From the NCBI GenBank assembly GCA_018367495.1, contig JAGZGB010000043.1, positions 1 to 14,593 on the forward strand: a DNA stretch of 14,593 nucleotides, in the 5' to 3' direction. Of the stretch, positions 1-6,982 are shown piece after piece (position 1 is the stretch's first letter; every line of letters begins with the position of its first letter). The position numbers and the translations under genes are program-made. Origin of the DNA: Veillonella sp. (GTDB taxonomy: Bacteria > Bacillota_C > Negativicutes > Veillonellales > Veillonellaceae). Below the pieces are notes generated by a model. That model was given only the letters and a program-made list of their open reading frames with translations, was not told the DNA's origin and ran no database searches.

Positions 1-421
1 AAGTTGTGTGCAAAATAACGTGACCAGTTTTATCCGCAGAGTAGCAAGTACGTGGATAGGATTGACCACCGAAGTTACGTTGCGCAATTTTGTTTTCTTC
101 AGTACGGGAGAATGGAGCACCCATGTGGTCCATTTCAAGTACGCCTTCTGGGCAACGAGAGCAGAAGAATTCGATCGCATCTTGGTCACCAAGATAGTCA
201 GAACCTTTTACTGTGTCGAAAGTATGAGTTTCAACTGTATCTTCAGCTGCAACGTTATTCAAACATGCATTTACACCGCCTTGCGCCATCGCTGTTGCAG
301 AGCGAGTTGGGAAAATTTTAGTAATAAGAGCTACATTTAAGCCTTTGCGACGACCAACTTCAAGAGCCGCGCGTTGACCAGCGCCACCGCTACCTACTAC
401 TAGAACATCAAACTGTTCCAT
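1..421 (-). CDS. Fumarate reductase / succinate dehydrogenase flavoprotein subunit, N-terminal part (runs off the window)
   Basis: This is the first 140 codons of the FAD-binding catalytic subunit of a fumarate reductase/succinate dehydrogenase, which interconverts fumarate and succinate at the inner face of the membrane with an iron-sulfur partner. Seen directly: an N-terminal Rossmann motif GSGGAG (residues 11-16), the motif RSATAMAQGG at about 41-50, HTFDTVKGSDYLGDQD at about 66-81, and RTCYSADKTGHVILHT near the window edge, all in family order. The ATG at 421 follows AGGAGG at 7 nt spacing. In E. coli and Wolinella FrdA the second motif is RSHT/RSHS and its histidine carries covalent FAD; here that position is alanine. 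No membrane-anchor gene precedes it, so this is the first gene of its unit; the FeS subunit probably lies beyond the window edge. FrdA versus SdhA cannot be decided from this part. Confidence 0.9.
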   Translation of the reverse strand, partial: MEQFDVLVVGSGGAGQRAALEVGRRKGLNVALITKIFPTRSATAMAQGGVNACLNNVAAEDTVETHTFDTVKGSDYLGDQDAIEFFCSRCPEGVLEMDHMGAPFSRTEENKIAQRNFGGQSYPRTCYSADKTGHVILHTT

Positions 422-566
422 AATGACCTCCTCATAACTACCTTTAATAAGAAAATTTGTTAGACTATCTCATTTCAAAAACTCATAAAAATTTTTGATA
501 ACCTAATCATTTTTCTTTCAAGAAAAGCCCCATACTTATGCGACTTTTCTTATAGCTTTACATATA

Positions 567-595
567 ATTATAGAGAGCATTTAGTGTGATGTCTA
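567..595 (-). promoter_or_regulatory. Promoter of the fumarate reductase flavoprotein gene
   Basis: Reading the minus strand, TAGACA (590-595) and TATAAT (567-572) are separated by exactly 17 bp, which is 5/6 and 6/6 to sigma70-type consensus. It predicts a start near 560 and a leader of about 139 nt before the ATG at 421. The leader is AT-rich and includes a small TTTTCT/AGAAAA hairpin near 515-530. The call rests on match and spacing only. Confidence 0.6.
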
Positions 596-905
596 AACCT
601 TATTATGCATAATTAATTTTGATTAATCTAATTGATAATTTATTTCATTTATTATTTTTTGTACTTATATCCAATCATTTAAAATAGATATATGAATATT
701 TCTTACAAGAAGTTAAGAATATTACGAAAGTAATTCGATTCCGAATTTTTTATATATTTTTATCTCTTCCAGGTACGCAAGAATCCTTATTAATATTAGC
801 TTTATAAGAGGTCAATATCGTTTATAATACTTAATATTCTTTAAATTCCTACTAAAATTGCCTAGAATTTAGCCATCTAAAATCATTAAATTTCTACATC
901 TACCA

Positions 906-934
906 TTGGTATTTATCTCTCTGATAATTATTAT
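906..934 (+). promoter_or_regulatory. Candidate + strand promoter overlapping a Fur box
   Basis: TTGGTA (906-911) and TATTAT (929-934) are 17 bp apart, 4/6 and 5/6 to consensus. The -10 hexamer lies inside the Fur-type palindrome, the usual architecture for repression by Fur. The predicted start is near 941. No plausible gene follows for 360 bp, so the product could be a small RNA, a short peptide, or nothing. Confidence 0.4.
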
Positions 935-936
935 CA
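922..936. promoter_or_regulatory. Fur box (perfect 7-1-7 palindrome)
   Basis: TGATAATTATTATCA is a perfect 7-1-7 inverted repeat identical to the Fur box described for Bacillus subtilis (TGATAAT-N-ATTATCA), the binding site of the iron-dependent repressor Fur. A perfect 14-of-14 match is unlikely by chance even in AT-rich DNA. Which Fur-family protein binds here (Fur, PerR or Zur) cannot be told from the window. Confidence 0.6.
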
Positions 937-1186
937 CAAGTTTTTTTAGTGATTTCTTTCACACTCATTAAAATTGGCAAAAATAGGTTTATCTATGCGT
1001 ATACGGCAATCTTCGATATAGTTCATCTTCATTCATTAGTAGAATTCATTAAATTTCAAGTTTTTCCAATTTTTTGCTACCAAAAATATGAAGAAAGGCC
1101 TTATAAACTCGCATATACATTCATCTTTTGCTCATTCCTGTTGTATAAGGTATGATAATAGATAAATAAGTTATATAATATTATAT

Positions 1187-1254
1187 ATATAGTCACCCTT
1201 ATATGGTGTTGTGGCTTTCACTTAAAAGAAAGCGTATATATATAATGACTATAT
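1187..1254. repeat. Nested inverted repeats and candidate promoter upstream of the response regulator
   Basis: ATATAGTCA (1187-1195) is the reverse complement of TGACTATAT (1246-1254). Inside it, GCTTTC (1214-1219) pairs with GAAAGC (1228-1233) around an 8-nt spacer. A TATAAT (1241-1246) with a weak -35 near 1216-1223 could be the promoter of the two-component operon, in which case the inner palindrome overlaps the -35, as an operator might. An autoregulatory site is possible; no family-specific motif is recognised. Confidence 0.35.
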
Positions 1255-1305
1255 TAATGTAGTTGGAGAGCTATATTTTTAACTCATACATAAGGAGAAC
1301 AGAGA

Positions 1306-1980
1306 ATGAAAATTTTACTTGTAGAAGACGAAGAAATGCTGAATGGCATTACCGCCAAATATTTACGTGCAGAGAATATGACGGTTGATACATGCTTCAA
1401 CGGTCAACAAGCGATTGATTATGTAAACACATCCAGCTATGACGTTATCGTTATGGATATTATGATGCCAATTCTTGATGGTATTAGTGCTCTTGCACAA
1501 ATGCGTAATGACGGTAATACAACTCCTGTATTACTTTTAACAGCAAAAGATTCCTTGCAAGATAAAGTTACAGGCCTCAATACAGGCGCCGATGATTATC
1601 TTGTAAAACCTTTTGATTTAGAAGAATTAACTGCTCGTATTTATGCATTGGCGCGCCGTAACGCACGTCATGCTCAAAACGATATTCACGTTGGCCCACT
1701 TACTATCAATGTACCGCAACGTACGGTTAAACGTGACGGGGAAACAATTACTTTAACAGCAAAAGAATTTGACCTATTATTCTACTTAGCAAGTAACGAA
1801 AACATCGTATTATCTCGTCAACAAATTCTTGATCACGTTTGGGAATATGATTATGAAAGCTACTCTAACCTTATCGATGTATACATCAAAGATTTACGTA
1901 AGAAAATCGATACTGATGAGAATGTAAAACTCATTCAAACGGTTCGTGGAGTAGGGTATGTCCTCAAAACAGAAAACTAA
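1306..1980 (+). CDS. OmpR/PhoB-family DNA-binding response regulator
   Basis: This 224-residue protein is the transcription factor half of a two-component system. The receiver domain (1 to about 115) shows the acidic pocket E7-D8, phosphoacceptor D51 in VMDIMMP, T79 and K101 in VKPFD. The winged-helix output domain (about 125-222) has LTAKEFDLLFYLA, the recognition region SNLIDVYIKDLRKKID and the family ending VRGVGYVL. The ATG is preceded by AAGGAG (1292-1297) at 8 nt. The kinase gene overlaps its 3' end by 23 bp, implying translational coupling. Length is normal for the family. The stimulus and targets are unknown: no metal pump, antibiotic exporter or envelope gene lies next to it. Confidence 0.95.
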   Translation: MKILLVEDEEMLNGITAKYLRAENMTVDTCFNGQQAIDYVNTSSYDVIVMDIMMPILDGISALAQMRNDGNTTPVLLLTAKDSLQDKVTGLNTGADDYLVKPFDLEELTARIYALARRNARHAQNDIHVGPLTINVPQRTVKRDGETITLTAKEFDLLFYLASNENIVLSRQQILDHVWEYDYESYSNLIDVYIKDLRKKIDTDENVKLIQTVRGVGYVLKTEN

Positions 1981-3373
1981 TGATCCTCATCGAGATCTAG
2001 ACACCATGTCTGGGGCAGCTACCGATTTATTTAATCGTCTGCCCCTCACTTTTAAAATTATGTCTTGGTATACTATCTTTTTGCTTATTATCTTGATGGT
2101 TGCATCCGCATGGATTTATGCATATACTCATGAGTCTGATAATAAAGAAGTACGTGAGCGTTTGCAGCAACAGGCAATGATAATGGCTACAGATATTCGC
2201 AAATTCAAACCGTACCAAGACAACACGTTTTTCTTTGTGTCTACGCAAGACGGCTATATTATTAAAGGCGCCTTACCTGATGGTTTTCCAAACCAAACAG
2301 TTCTCTCCTTAGGACAGGTTGGAGAAATTGCAGTAGGTGAAGATACATTCTACTACTACGATACACCGGTTAATGAACCGAATTATCGTGGTATTTTACG
2401 TGCTGTTACAAAAGTAAAAACGGCCTCTAAAAAGACAGAAAACTTATTATATAGTTTATTACTAGGCGATGTTATTTTCTTATTAATTTCATCGTTAGGT
2501 GGTTATCTATTCATCAAAAAGGGGCTCAAACCGGTTCGAGTCTTAACCAAGACAGCTAAGGTTATCGGCAAGAATAATGACTTGAGTCGTCGTATTGATA
2601 TACCATCTCGCACTGCACGAGATGAAATTTACGAACTAACAACAACCTTTAACCGTATGATTTCAGGTCTTGAAGATTCTTCAAACCGGGAAAAGCAGTT
2701 TAGTTCGGATGTATCCCATGAACTACGTACACCGATTGCTGTTATTAAGGCGGAAAGTGAATTTGCCTTAAAATATGGATGTACAGAAGATGATTTACGA
2801 GAAGGTCTTACACATATCTTAGAACAAGCTAAGTTTATGACAAGCCTTGTAAGTCAATTGCTCGATGTAGCACGCCTTGAAAATGCTCACGAACTAAATC
2901 TAGCCCCTGTAGACGTATCATTAATGTTAACAAACATGGTTCATGACTACACACGACTCTGTGCAGAGAATACAGAAAAAAAAATTTCCATCACATCTAA
3001 TATTCAACCAAATATGAATATTGTTGCACATGAAGTGTCCTTACGTCGTGCCATCACAAACCTAGTAGATAATGCTATTAAGTTTACAACTTCCACCATT
3101 GACATTTCTGCTAAGCTTATAGGTGGTGAACTTGTTATTACAGTAACAGATAACGGTATTGGCATCGAGCCAGAAAATCTTGAGCACATTTGGGATCGTA
3201 TGTATCAAACAGAACAATCTCGAAACAAAAAATCTAATCATGGCATTGGCCTTGGTCTATACTTTGTAAATAAAGTTATTAACTTACACCACGGCACAGT
3301 AACTGCCACAAGTGAACCACAAGTTAAAACTACATTTACAGTACGATTACCGTACAAAAGAACTGAAGAATAA
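1958..3373 (+). CDS. Membrane sensor histidine kinase
   Basis: This is the partner kinase of the preceding response regulator (471 aa). Order of parts: cytoplasmic N-terminus; membrane segment at about 33-55; extracytoplasmic sensor loop of about 105 residues (56-162), rich in aromatic residues (FFF, FYYYD); second membrane segment at about 163-187; HAMP linker at about 188-240; HisKA box with phosphoacceptor H254 in DVSHELRTPI; N box with N368 and N372; G1 box DNGIGI (398-403); IWDRMYQ; and G2 box GIGLGL (429-434). All catalytic motifs are intact. The start at 1958 has GGAG about 8 nt upstream, within the regulator gene; an ATG at 2006 is possible but has a poorer ribosome site. The ligand of the sensor loop cannot be read from sequence. 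Confidence 0.93.
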   Translation: MSSKQKTNDPHRDLDTMSGAATDLFNRLPLTFKIMSWYTIFLLIILMVASAWIYAYTHESDNKEVRERLQQQAMIMATDIRKFKPYQDNTFFFVSTQDGYIIKGALPDGFPNQTVLSLGQVGEIAVGEDTFYYYDTPVNEPNYRGILRAVTKVKTASKKTENLLYSLLLGDVIFLLISSLGGYLFIKKGLKPVRVLTKTAKVIGKNNDLSRRIDIPSRTARDEIYELTTTFNRMISGLEDSSNREKQFSSDVSHELRTPIAVIKAESEFALKYGCTEDDLREGLTHILEQAKFMTSLVSQLLDVARLENAHELNLAPVDVSLMLTNMVHDYTRLCAENTEKKISITSNIQPNMNIVAHEVSLRRAITNLVDNAIKFTTSTIDISAKLIGGELVITVTDNGIGIEPENLEHIWDRMYQTEQSRNKKSNHGIGLGLYFVNKVINLHHGTVTATSEPQVKTTFTVRLPYKRTEE

Positions 3374-3374
3374 A

Positions 3375-3418
3375 CAAAAACGCTAGCACAGAGAAATTCT
3401 CGTTGCTAGCGTTTTTTG
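3375..3418. terminator. Bidirectional rho-independent terminator
   Basis: Arms AACGCTAGCA and TGCTAGCGTT flank a loop that contains a second small pair, GAGAA/TTCTC. A T-run follows on the + strand and a matching A-run precedes it, so it also works as a terminator on the minus strand. It starts 2 bp after the kinase stop and lies 22 bp from the stop of the convergent DUF445 gene, so it serves both. Confidence 0.88.
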
Positions 3419-3439
3419 TATTATGTAGCACTTAATTAT

Positions 3440-4753
3440 TTAGCCTATAAATTGTTGCCACAATGGCATATATACATATTCTAGAAAAGTCCACACAACA
3501 AGCCCTGCTATAGCACCAACAATAGCCCCATTAATACGAATCCAACTGAGGTCATCCTCTACCTTAGATTCGATAAAGTAAATAAACTTCTCTGTGCTTA
3601 GGCTGCCCAGAACTTGGCGTATAATGGTTTCAATGAGATCATAGCCTTGTTCAAGCACATATATACCAATATTGTGCAATGTATCTTCTATACGATTTCT
3701 TAAATCTTCGGATTGACCATATACAGTCCACAATTCAAGAGCAATATTCACAAGAACTTGAGCTGGCGTTTCCCCATTTTCATCCCCTACGAGTAACAAT
3801 TCCTCTACATAAGGGCATAAATGGTTTTCAATGACAGATTCCCAGTCTTGTTCGTGAATCCACCGCTCCCACGCTTCATCAAGAGCATCACAAACCTCGC
3901 GGTTCTCTTCTATATGCCGAATAGGATCTACCCATTGGCGAAGCCATGCAGTCCGTTCAGGACTATTCGGTCGTTTCCAATTTTCAAGCATAGCATAGGC
4001 CTCTTGAACAATAGCTTGTGCCATCTCTTCATAGTTCACCACATCCGTAGCTTCAGACATTGAGATAAGGAAATCAGACCAGAATCCCTTTCTTTTTTTC
4101 TTATAAGCCTCTTCTGCTACAACAGCTGTAAGCCACGTAACCATAGCGGGATGGTTAATACGTTCTTGAATTACGTTCAATACCTGCACAACCATGGCTT
4201 CATAGCGATTATGTTCACATAAGTCGAGCAACACGTGTTTCAAAACAGGTACTAGAGAATGTTTTTGAAGCAATTCACGAATGCGTTTTGCCCCCCATTG
4301 AGCCCATTCCTCAGTTGTTTGAGACTTCCATAATAAATGTAACCCTTGATGAATCACTAGGCGTGCTGCCCGTTGACCTTCTGGAGATAACAAGAATTTT
4401 TCAAACAATGGTACAAATTGAACATTGCTCAACAATATTTTACAACGTTCCTTAGTGAGCATCTTTGTCTCAACAAGCTTAATAACACCGTTGATGAGTC
4501 GATCTTTATTACGAGGAATTAATGCTGTATGATACGGGAAGCCTAGTGGCTTACGGAATAAGGCTGTTACAGCAAACCAGTCTGCCACACTGCCGATGAG
4601 CGCAGACTGTACAGCCCAATACAGAGGCTGATACCAGCTTTCACGGCCATAGAAAAATTGACCTATGAAAACAAAACAGTACAATACGGCAGTCAAACCA
4701 AGAATACTATTAGCACGTTGTCGTAAAGTGAGGGATTTCAAATACTGAATCAT
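3440..4753 (-). CDS. DUF445 family membrane protein (second of a tandem pair)
   Basis: This 437-residue protein belongs to DUF445, a family of unknown function that includes E. coli YjiN. Seen: an N-terminal membrane segment at about 16-35, then the family signature ADWFAVTALFRKPLG (57-71) and TALIPRNKDRL (76-86), a long central helical region of about 300 residues without membrane segments, and a C-terminal segment beginning IRINGAIVGAI (about 405) that is again hydrophobic. The likely topology is two membrane anchors with a large soluble helical domain between. The ATG overlaps the stop of the upstream paralogue as ATGA and is preceded by a G-rich site (GAGGGGGTG), so the two are translationally coupled. 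A structural or envelope role is a guess. No catalytic motif is visible. Confidence 0.9.
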   Translation of the reverse strand: MIQYLKSLTLRQRANSILGLTAVLYCFVFIGQFFYGRESWYQPLYWAVQSALIGSVADWFAVTALFRKPLGFPYHTALIPRNKDRLINGVIKLVETKMLTKERCKILLSNVQFVPLFEKFLLSPEGQRAARLVIHQGLHLLWKSQTTEEWAQWGAKRIRELLQKHSLVPVLKHVLLDLCEHNRYEAMVVQVLNVIQERINHPAMVTWLTAVVAEEAYKKKRKGFWSDFLISMSEATDVVNYEEMAQAIVQEAYAMLENWKRPNSPERTAWLRQWVDPIRHIEENREVCDALDEAWERWIHEQDWESVIENHLCPYVEELLLVGDENGETPAQVLVNIALELWTVYGQSEDLRNRIEDTLHNIGIYVLEQGYDLIETIIRQVLGSLSTEKFIYFIESKVEDDLSWIRINGAIVGAIAGLVVWTFLEYVYMPLWQQFIG

Positions 4754-5985
4754 TTGAGCACCCCCTCTACCAAAAGGTATAAACCGTAGAATATACCACC
4801 TAAAACAGCCCCTACGAGAGAGCCATTAATACGAACCATTTGAAGGTCATAGTACATCTTGCCGCGTACGATTTGGGTAATTTCCTCAGGTGAATAGTGA
4901 GATAGTTCCTGCTCCACCACCTTATCAATAAGAGGATTCAATTTTTGTAACCACGGAATGCTACGAAGCAAGAAGAACCGTTCAAAGGGCGCTTGCTTAT
5001 CTGGGTTCAACAAGATTTCCGTACCAAGCACATTAAAGCGACCGATAACGATATCCATGAGGCGTTTCCAGTCCACAGTATCGCCGTCGATGAGCTTGCC
5101 TTCCCATTCTTCGAGAACCATTTTAATCCATTGATTTTTGTGCTCTTCGATAAAAGCTTGCCACTCTACATTAGTTTCCAAATTATTGAAGAAGCGAATG
5201 GCTTGTCCCCATATGTAACGACCTAAATCAGAATCTATAGACTCGTTATCCTTTAGGAATTGAACAGCCTTTTTCTGTACCGTTTCTACCAATCGTTCTG
5301 GTGAAAGCCCATCGCCGCCAAAGGCAATAGCCAATTCACGGAAGAAAGAGTCTTTCGTATAGGTTTTCATAATGTCTAGCATAACACGGTATAAGTACGG
5401 ATATACTTGATTAGATACAATGACACGCTGACATGTACGGTTAAAGTAGAGCCAGAAAACACTTGCTGTTTGGCGCTCTAACATGCAGCGACCAAACAAG
5501 ATAACGAGAGGTGTCGCCTTCCAATTTGTAACACCTTTATATATGGCCTTGTTGATTTCCTGACGCATAGGTTCAATATCCATATGAGACAAAACCTGAT
5601 TACCTACACCATACAAAATATCGCGCATTTGGCCTTGCCCTGCATCGCTCATGCCATATTCGATGATACGGACCATAACGCGCTCTTTTTTGATGGCATA
5701 GTACATTTGAGGCACGCGCAATAGTTCCTCGCTGAGCATGGTTCGCCCCATTTGTATAAGTCGCTCCTTGCTACGCGGCAAAATAGCTGTCTTAAAAGGA
5801 ATACCCAAAGGCTTCGTAAAGAGTGCCGTTACCGCATACCAGTCCGCCAATCCACCGATCATAGCAGCCCCAGATACGTGCATGATAAACGCCCAAAACA
5901 TATCTTGCCGTTGTGGATATGAAATTAAAAATATAATAGCCATGACAACCAATAGGGTGGTTGCCACTGGTTTAGTTTTCATCAT
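4750..5985 (-). CDS. DUF445 family membrane protein (first of a tandem pair)
   Basis: This paralogue of the next gene is about 411 aa, with the same build: an N-terminal membrane segment (about 8-23), the signature GGLADWYAVTALFTKPLG (44-61) and TAILPRSKERL (66-76), a long soluble helical middle, and a hydrophobic C-terminus starting VRINGSLVGAV (about 384). Three consecutive start codons occur (GTG 5988, ATG 5985, ATG 5982); AGGA at 5993-5996 is 4, 7 and 10 nt from them, so ATG 5985 is preferred. Its stop overlaps the start of the second copy by 4 bp. The two proteins are clearly diverged outside the signature blocks, which suggests an old duplication and perhaps a heteromeric complex; that is inference. 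Confidence 0.9.
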   Translation of the reverse strand: MMKTKPVATTLLVVMAIIFLISYPQRQDMFWAFIMHVSGAAMIGGLADWYAVTALFTKPLGIPFKTAILPRSKERLIQMGRTMLSEELLRVPQMYYAIKKERVMVRIIEYGMSDAGQGQMRDILYGVGNQVLSHMDIEPMRQEINKAIYKGVTNWKATPLVILFGRCMLERQTASVFWLYFNRTCQRVIVSNQVYPYLYRVMLDIMKTYTKDSFFRELAIAFGGDGLSPERLVETVQKKAVQFLKDNESIDSDLGRYIWGQAIRFFNNLETNVEWQAFIEEHKNQWIKMVLEEWEGKLIDGDTVDWKRLMDIVIGRFNVLGTEILLNPDKQAPFERFFLLRSIPWLQKLNPLIDKVVEQELSHYSPEEITQIVRGKMYYDLQMVRINGSLVGAVLGGIFYGLYLLVEGVLK

Positions 5986-6038
5986 CACTTGATCCTAACT
6001 TACTGAATTACGTATACAGACTCTCCCCATATAACGTA

Positions 6039-6085
6039 GTGACCACATAGGTCACGAACTTTCACGAACTACAACTTGTGAAAGT
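6039..6085. repeat. Two adjacent inverted repeats between the hydrolase and DUF445 genes
   Basis: GTGACC/GGTCAC (6039-6044 and 6050-6055, 5-nt spacer) is followed 2 bp later by ACTTTCAC/GTGAAAGT (6058-6065 and 6078-6085, 12-nt spacer). Neither is followed by a T-run on either strand, so they are poor intrinsic terminators. They lie just past the stop of the hydrolase gene and about 55-100 bp upstream of the DUF445 pair, where an operator or an RNA stem could sit. Confidence 0.45.
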
Positions 6086-6089
6086 ATAT

Positions 6090-6791
6090 TTAGAATGTGC
6101 ATTCATCGCCATCTTTTTGAGGCTCCCATATAGGAACATCGCCAAAGAGTGCTTTAAAATACACGGATGGTGTCCATAGTGGACCATTTAGATGCATAGG
6201 AATAAAGGCTTTTTTTACCTCTACACGGCGCAAGAACTCAATACTGCCCCACTCCATAGCATCTTCTAGACGATTATCTACTGGGAACATCGCCACGTCT
6301 ACAGATAAGCCGTCTAATTCCTTAAACTCACGCCATGCCATGTGTTTTGCATCAGCATTGTTCTCCGGAGTATCGCCAAGCCAATGCCACCAGTTGAGGT
6401 CACCTGCATGGAAAATAGAATCAGAATCGATATTTTCCGTATTTGTCTTTACGTAGAAAGAACCGCCTTCATCAGTGCTGCCATACATATGGATACCTAC
6501 ATCATCTAATGTGGCATCTTGGCCAGGGCGCATAGTAATACATTTCTTTACCTTGCCCTCTAATGGAACATCTTGATGGCAAATATAGCGCATTCGGGGA
6601 CCATCAAACTCTGTAATAGACGGATTAAAGTGATCACCGTGAGTATGACTCACAAAGAACCAAAGCTCACGACCGCGTTTCGCTAATTGCCAAACTATAT
6701 TATTAGGATCTTTATAATAATCAAACACATAGCAACGCTTACCATCATCTACGACAAAGCCGCTATGCGCTAAAAACGTAACATTTAACAT
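6090..6791 (-). CDS. Metallo-beta-lactamase-fold hydrolase, UlaG-like
   Basis: This 233-residue cytoplasmic protein carries the metal-binding signature of the metallo-beta-lactamase superfamily: SHTHGDH with H49, H51, D53 and H54, then HAGD (H128, D131) and a late histidine H200 in FIPMHLNGP. The opening LNVTFLAHSGFVV is typical of the UlaG/Lactamase_B_3 branch, which contains lactonases and uncharacterised hydrolases. A dinuclear metal site is expected; the substrate is unknown. The ATG at 6791 has GAGG 11 nt upstream, a longer spacing than its neighbours, and no better in-frame start exists. It is monocistronic by spacing, with an extended -10 promoter upstream at 6842-6850. Annotators often call such proteins metal-dependent hydrolase or Zn-dependent hydrolase. 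Confidence 0.85.
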   Translation of the reverse strand: MLNVTFLAHSGFVVDDGKRCYVFDYYKDPNNIVWQLAKRGRELWFFVSHTHGDHFNPSITEFDGPRMRYICHQDVPLEGKVKKCITMRPGQDATLDDVGIHMYGSTDEGGSFYVKTNTENIDSDSIFHAGDLNWWHWLGDTPENNADAKHMAWREFKELDGLSVDVAMFPVDNRLEDAMEWGSIEFLRRVEVKKAFIPMHLNGPLWTPSVYFKALFGDVPIWEPQKDGDECTF

Positions 6792-6841
6792 TATTATCAG
6801 TACCTCTTATTTATTGAGAATTTATATCATTCGTATTGTTT

Positions 6842-6850
6842 ATTATACCA
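6842..6850 (-). promoter_or_regulatory. Extended -10 promoter of the UlaG-like hydrolase gene
   Basis: On the minus strand TGG-TATAAT forms an extended -10 element with no good -35, giving a leader of about 45 nt. A second candidate further upstream pairs TTGATA (6919-6924) with TATATA (6895-6900) at 18 bp. The 9-bp direct repeat CATGGCATA at 6865-6873 and 6888-6896 lies just upstream of the first promoter and overlaps the second. Confidence 0.45.
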
Positions 6851-6942
6851 TATTTTTCTTAATACATGGCATAAACAAATGACTATTCATGGCATATATA
6901 AAGGTCTTTTTAAAGCCTTATCAAATATATAGTGCCCCATGT

Positions 6943-6957
6943 TTATAATCATAATAA
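6943..6957. promoter_or_regulatory. PerR-like box
   Basis: TTATAATCATAATAA matches the PerR box consensus TTATAAT-N-ATTATAA at 13 of 14 defined positions. PerR is the peroxide-sensing member of the Fur family. It lies upstream of the two candidate hydrolase promoters and just past the end of the HxlR gene. AT-rich DNA produces near matches easily, so this is tentative. Confidence 0.25.
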
Positions 6958-6961
6958 GGGC

Positions 6962-6982
6962 AGAAATGCCGCTGGCATTTCT
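6962..6982 (-). terminator. Hairpin at the end of the HxlR gene, weak terminator
   Basis: AGAAATGCC (6962-6970) and GGCATTTCT (6974-6982) form a perfect 9-bp stem with a 3-nt loop that begins at the stop codon of the HxlR gene. The following minus strand sequence is GCCCTTATTATG, lacking a real U-run, so termination efficiency is doubtful; it may protect the 3' end instead. Confidence 0.4.

Larger units (their letters stand above)
422..1305. other. Gene-free AT-rich intergenic region
   Basis: This 884 bp stretch between divergent genes has no convincing coding region. The longest open frame (949-1155, +) starts with GTG after a run of T, has no ribosome binding site, and reads as hydrophobic low-complexity translation of AT-rich DNA. 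What it does hold: the flavoprotein promoter (567-595), a Fur-type palindrome over a + strand promoter (906-936), a weaker half-match to the same palindrome at 633-647, and two nested inverted repeats before the response regulator (1187-1254). Confidence 0.7.

Noticed and set aside
949..1155. Open frame of 68 codons downstream of the Fur box
   Set aside because: It starts with GTG directly after a T-run, has no ribosome binding site, and its composition looks like random translation of AT-rich DNA. A small regulated peptide cannot be fully excluded.
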